Shown in pieces: positions 10,301 to 17,300 of a stretch of 26,431 nucleotides of DNA. The stretch comes from Chara braunii (Eukaryota; Streptophyta; Charophyceae; Charales; Characeae). Both the position numbers and the translations under genes were made by a program. Under the pieces are notes generated by a model that saw only the letters and a list, made by a program, of their open reading frames with translations, was not told where the DNA came from and did not search any database. Within the stretch, counting starts at the first letter, position 1. Each line of letters starts with the position of its first letter. The DNA lies in the NCBI GenBank assembly GCA_003427395.1, contig BFEA01000390.1, positions 114,042 to 140,472 of the forward strand, read 5' to 3'.

Positions 10301-13300
10301 TCTTGTTTGCTTAGCTTCCACGTATACCATAGACAATGATATCCTCTGGGGAGTTCGTGGTGCATAGGAAGCATACCTCAGAACTGTCTGCGTGGGAATA
10401 TCTGCTCCTTACGTGGAGCCACTAGTTAACTGGGATTGCTATCTGGACGATCTGCCACTGCAGGCTGCGGATTCGTACTTGTTGGATTGTCAGGTACTTG
10501 GTCCAAGGGATTTTAAGAAGTGTTGTTGCGTCTACTTGTAGGATAACTTTCCATTTCCAACCAATTTTGGGTCTGTTCATTATATTAATTTATCTTAATT
10601 TTAATTTTTGNATGTGTCTCATGTTTTTTTTTGCAGTTGTTCACAAGGATCTGGCTTATACATCATAATGTCCAGGACCATGGCTTGGCAACGAAACACC
10701 AGTACTGGATCGAGGATAGTGCACTGGAGAACTTCATAACTGAATTCAACCGGATACAAACGGTTTTGCGAAGCATTTCTGAAGACACTGTTTTGAAAAA
10801 GGAGGTAGAACTTATTGAGTTTTTCAGCACTCATTTGTTCTCCTGTTCTCCCTCTCTATATATTTCCCCGCCTCTGCACCCCTTTGTAGTCTGTCATAAT
10901 GATTGCGACAGTTTAGTAACCTCTTTCCTTATCTTCTGTACTTTCGTTCAGCTCAATAACCTGTGTCTGATATGACGACTTTCATGTTTTATAGCTCATG
11001 GAACAACCCTTGTCCTCTGTATTCCTTGTCTCTTATGATTTTTTTTAAATTAAAAATTTGTAATTTGCATAATCATGGTAATAATAAATCCCTCTTAATA
11101 TATACATTCATCTTTAACTGATTTGAAATGGTAAGGAAAGTCAGGAAACTCAAAATTCAACCCCGAGTTCGACCAGAATCAACCAACTTAGCTTACAGGG
11201 CTACCCATACTAGTGATCCAAGCCCAACCGGCCTAACGGAGCAGCAACGACGTTGCTGCTAGTGCTTGCTAGCACCCGAATGTTCAAATGTCTGGTGGTG
11301 CTTTTTTTGATGCCCTATATTGATTCTACATGCCCTCTGTCCGGTCCCAGTTCAAGGCAAACTCGTGCAGACTCAGTTCCCTGCGTTCAGGCCCAGTTTC
11401 AAGCTGCATCCAGGGCCTGGAGTTTTTTTATTTTTAATTATTAATTTAATATTTAAAAATTAATTTACATTTGTTAAAAATAATGAATATGACCCCAACA
11501 CAAAAGTTTATCAGTAACTGCAGTTAATTTTTTTTTTAAGTTTTTTAGATAATATGCAGTTTATTTCGTTTTTTTTTTGGGTTAACTTTTTTCGTTTTTT
11601 TTTTAACAATAAGTAAGTAAGAAGTGCACTCTACAGATTGGTCGAAAATATGGTTGAAATGACCGTTTGCTTTTCTTATAAATGGGAGTGAAAATTGGGG
11701 GGTCGGTTAACCGTCTCTCCAGTCCGGTTCCTTTTCCACCCGCAAGTCGAAAATTGGAATACATCATATACACACTCTCACGCTTCCTTCCATGTGGCGG
11801 CTGAAGGACCCCTGACCAGCCCTGACTGCTCCATTGTTAGAGGATTGATATCAGTTTGCCCTGTCTCTTTTCGTCTCAGAGCCCTGATACCCTCTGCCAT
11901 ATATTTCGTGTACTACAAGAAAAGAGGATAGGTGCCTAGCCTACTGAGATTATAATCTCAGCAGGCCCCTTGTCGAAGTGATCTGAGTGGGCTTTCTTGC
12001 TGAGGGAGCCTTCTTATGGTAGCTGATACACTTTTCAGCCCGCAGATTCTCTTTTCCGGATTGACTCTCAATTCTCTGATCCGACCCTGCCTTGGGTGTG
12101 TTCCTTGTGTTCCCCCTGCATTGTGCGTTCTAGTGGCGCTGTTGGTGCCAGTTCTTCCATCTCAGTCTGTTGTCCACCACGGAGGCCACCTTGCCCTTCA
12201 ACAGCCACTCTCTTAAGAAGGTTTGTCTTTCAACTGCTTGTCTCCCTGCTCTTCATTTCTCGGAGGAACTGACCCTCCTCCATCTGCATGTGATCTGTGT
12301 CTCCACCATGTTCAAGAGTAGTGTCCACATCTCCTCATTGGCCACCTCCGTTCCCTCGATTGTTCGAGTGCACCTGCGCTTCCATATTACGCAGAGTGTC
12401 AACTTCCTGAGCAGTAGAAACCAGACTCTCTTGCTACCTTTGACAGGGGATGCAATGTTAGTACTGAGTAGGATAGCAGCGGCAGGAATGCTAGGGGGGG
12501 TTGTCGAGAACAGGGTGGTCCAAACCGACCTTGTCTTGTCCCAGAACCATTGAGCTTTTGGGCCTAGGAGGAGGCAAATGTGGGATGTCCTCCGGGGGCT
12601 TAGTGGTACATACGACACAGTCCTCCGAGCTGAGCGGGTCAGAGTGTTTTCTTCTTGTGTGAAGCCATTGGTTGATAGGGAGGGCCAGGTGTGCGATCAA
12701 CCACTGCAGGCTTCGAATGCGGATTGGACGGATGAGGAGGTACTTGACCCAATGGATTGCTAGTGCGGTCTCGGGATCAATATGCAAGATCCTTTTCGAT
12801 TTCTCTTGCACCTTCGGGTCGGGGTCAGCGATCTTTAGACCTAGCTCGTAGCCGAACTTCACGTCATATTCAGAGATTGTTTTAGTTTTCCCAGTGGATT
12901 TATGTTCCCAGCACCGCTCCTTGGGGTCAAATTCCATGTCCTCTTTGGGGCATTGGGGTTGGAAAGTAATCCATGGCTTTTTGTGGGATTATTATATAAA
13001 TTTTTAAAAATTTATAATTGTAATTCTTTTGACACCTTCTGAGTGACCAAACAAGGTCGGCCTGGGTGATGTGGCTGTTAGCCAAGTAAAATAGAAATTT
13101 ACCAATTTTATTTGGTTTTCGTAATTGTTGTTATTAATATGCTGTCACAGGTTTCTATGGGAAGAAGAAGGGGGAAATTAACATTGTATCATCGATACTC
13201 CATGTGATCACGTACTGTCTGGAATCAATGGCAGACGGTCTTGCGCCGTTGGAAGATGATGCTGATTCCCCGGTTGCACCAGAGCACGTCGATTCCGCCA

Positions 13301-13536
13301 TCAAATTCCTTGAAATTTCATACAGGCAGCGACTAACATTCATCAATGACAATGTGTTAATCAAGGTGTTCGAGAATTTCGACGAGTATGGATCTGATCA
13401 CAGTGACAACGAGAGTGATCACAAACATGAAGATTTTGCAAATCGAACTGATGATGCAAAAATCTTCAACAATGTATGTAAACTTTTTTATCTCAGATTG
13501 TCTCCTCTGTTTTTCTGTCTGAGTTGTTATAGATAA

Positions 13537-13582
<46 letters not shown>

Positions 13583-14312
13583 ACGCACGGGTGTGTGTGT
13601 GTGTGACTCACACATGTCCCACTGACAGGTACTCTCTGATCAGCAATTTGATAATGCATTTTCTTTGCAGTGTTATTGATTTGTGTTGTTTCTATCGACT
13701 TGCTGTTTAATCTAGGATCTGGGTCTGTGGTCTATAATCCCAAGTCATAACAAAATTTGATGTTATATTCGAATGTCATCCTTGTTCTACCCAACTTCTG
13801 TTGTTTCCACACCCATTCCTTCAAGTCAAACTCAAGGTATCATATGTTGTCTCGACACCTGATCCTTCTGCTGTTTCCACACCCATTCCTTCGGTTTCAA
13901 TTTTTTGACCGTTTGGTATCATATGTGTTTCCTCCTTTTGTGGAAGCATTGATTGACGGGAAGAGAGGCGTGGGATAGGAGCCACTGCATGCTGAGGATT
14001 CTTGCTCGTCTGATGTTTCTTGTTTTTTTAATTTATATCTAACATGATTTCTTGTTTGTTATTGCACAGGAGAAAATTCGCAACAAGTGTTGCAGGATGC
14101 TGGAAAAGACTACAGGAAGACTCAAATTACCATTGACAACAATGGTAAACATGAAGTTTGGCTTAAGGCAAGAAGTTGATGCCATGTTCCGTGGAATAGC
14201 AAGTCTTGGCTTGGGCACCTATCATGAGAATTACGAAAAAATACGTAAGTGCCAGAGCTGGGCCACCAACCGGCTGGTCCACCCGGAGCCGAACTAGCCC
14301 AGTTTATAAAAA

Positions 14313-14352
<40 letters not shown>

Positions 14353-17300
14353 TTCAGCGGTTTCTGACTGTGCTCTTTTAGTTCTATCGAAATCCAGAAA
14401 GAAATTTCGAAGGTACAATTTCTTTTAGGGGGTTTCTCAGAGTAGGGGTGAATATTAATGGGATATTACGGGAGATATAATTTTTGCATGAAAGATCAAG
14501 TAAAGATGCTTACTTTTCCCCCAAAACTTTCCTTTTGGAAATCTAAGGTGGACTATACTCTCATAATTGGATATCCTACGAGATTGACTCCAAACTGTCC
14601 AGATACATATAGCAAAACCAGGTCCATAAGTCTAAAAGATTGGACACCGGACAGATCGGTTATGCCCAACAAAAAGACAAAGATGCGGACTAGCATAACC
14701 AATGTAAGCTCCCTGCTTCACTGTTTCTCTGGTCCTTTTTCTTTGCCACCCGCCTTCTTCTTCCCTCTCTTATTGCACTCCTCCTTGGTCACTTCCATAG
14801 CAAGCCCACCTTCTTCACCGGCCCAACGTTGCCTCAGCTGGGTGGTCCCTCCAGCAGTGTATTCTTGAAAAGAACAAGTTTAATTCTGTCAGCTTAATTT
14901 GGATACTTGAATAACGCCTCAACTTATGCAATACTAAGAAATTTGCATAAATCTCAAACTCGTCCTGGATCATTGCAGTTTTTGTTTTTTTTATACATGT
15001 CGCTCAACAAGCGGTTAACAAGTACGCCTAGTTTTCAACCCCAACTTAACCCACTCAACCTTGAAAAGTGCATTGGAGATCATTTTTTTTTACAATTTTT
15101 CAGTTTTTCTCTTTTTTTGCCCTGTTTTACCTTGGGTCAAGGTCTGTGTGTGCCAACTTTCGTGTTTGTTGGGGTCTTGGAGTTGACTGTTTTGGCTAGC
15201 CCTTGAAAATCCTGATTTTTTATTATTATTATTATTTTTTTTAATTGACCCTTATGGTCCTGACTCCATATCCATTATGGGGAGTGTCAGTCCGGTTCCT
15301 ATTCCCCCGACAAGTCAAAAATTTGATACATCATAGAACACGCTCACGCTTCCTTCCGTCTGGGTGAAGGAACCCTGACCAGCATTGATTGCTCCTTATA
15401 GGAGGATTGACTGTCAGCTTGCCTTTCCCTTAACTCCCTCTCAGATTCCCCTATGGAAACCTGTCGGATAGGCTATAATCAGCTAGCAGAACTAAGGAGC
15501 GAAAATGCTTCCACATGAAACTGAAGGTTGTTGTTACTCTTTATGTAGCCTGTGGATCCTGTGGGCCACCCATTGAGTGAAATATTGAGCTTCTCCCGCT
15601 CGTCTCCGAGGTGTGCCAATTTTTCCATCGTAAGTTGGAGTCTCTCACCTCTGTTATTTTCCCCCCTACCAGCCAGACCTTGACGAACTTGGAGAGGATA
15701 CTGCACTGTCGATCTTCATCTTCAGGCATGAAGAGCCTTGTCTTCTGCCATCTGCATAGCATGTCTGCCTGCATCAGGATCCTTATCTCCACCCAAACCT
15801 TTTCTCTCGGAGTTGATAGTCCCTCGATGGTTCTGATGCATCTCCCCTTCCAGATCTACCAAAGTGTTACTTTTCTGATCATGCCATACCATATCCTCTC
15901 AGCGTTTGAAATCAGTAGGAATGTTAGTGCAGAATAGAATTAGGAATGTTAGTCCAGAATAGAAGTTGGACGGGATGTTCATGGAGGGGTGATGTGACAA
16001 GGCAGGCCGAGAGGTCCGAGGCCCTGGCCCAATACTCCGTAGCTTCCTTACAGCGAATTAGGCAGTGAATTATGTCTTCTGGCTCGTTATCTGAGCAGAC
16101 TGTGCATAGGTCCGAACTGTTAGGATCACTTCTTCTTCTTTGTTTGTGGAGGCATTGGTTAACTGGTAGTGCCGCGTATGCGATAAGCCATTGGAGACTC
16201 CGAATTTTAACAGGTCTGATTGATTTGAACTTCTGCCTCTTGTCCGATTAATTTTAACCATGTACTTCTGATTACGGGTTCCGGGTCCTTAGTCTTAAGG
16301 AATAGCTTGAACCACATTTTGACATTTTGACTGAGTACTCCTGGATATCGGTATTGATGTTTTTCTTCCTCCCAGATGTTCAGGCCCATTCTGCTGGGTC
16401 GAATTCTAGGTCTTGGATTGGAGTGTCTATTCTGAAGATTGTTTTGTGCCAAGAACTTGTGGCTCTTAGTTTCCTGAAGAGGAAAATATCTAAGCTTTTG
16501 TTCTTTCCACATCTTTGTCCAAGATAGATGCGGAGCCGTGAGCTGATGTTACGATTGGGTAGGATGTAAATACTGCAATGGTATTCGATCCCTGTTGTTT
16601 GTGCGAGAACTCATATATACTCTCACGGAAGGTTGTTCCTGTATCCAAATTCGACACTCACCCGTTTTCCATGTTGCAAATCCTGAAAATTCTGAAAACT
16701 GAAAAGACTGAATTTTGCATGGAAACACACTTTTGCCTTGGGGTTTAAAGCCGTTTTGATTTTTTTTTGTATTTTTTTTTTTTCGTTGTCGGTTTATTTG
16801 GTGTCCACTCTATAGATTAGTGACAAGTCTGCCTTAAAAGGTGTGGGACGTTTGTTATAATGACCCTAAACAAATCCTGAAATTTTGGGGTTCTGTCTTA
16901 CATGTCGATGTGTCTAATGTATATCTTTCAATATACCATCTGACATATTTACTAACATAACTAACATTATCTGTGTCAACAGTTTTCAGAGGAAAAGAGA
17001 CGTAGTATGACATGAAGAAGAAGAATGGAGTGGTCTTTGATAAGAAAATCTCAGCTGAAAAAGAAGTTACGAGTTTCATTAACACGCTTCAGGATGCCTT
17101 CAAGTTAACGTTGGCAGATTGGAACAGAGTTGCAGCAGTAACATTGTAGGTAGCCCGTATTTCCCCAAACAGCGAAATCGTAGCTGCACTGCCATTTGCT
17201 TCAAAATCAATACGTTGCTTGGTCGATCAAATCTGTTCAGAAAGTTGTTTGGCCACGTAGGGATGCAGATGCTGCAGCGGGGTACAGGGTGCATTTTCGT

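Noticed and set aside
14458-14706. Coding-looking stretch in intron 6 ending at a good donor (CCAAT|GTAAGC)
   Set aside because: No acceptor gives a phase-compatible, stop-free join with exon 5 or exon 6, and there is no family motif.
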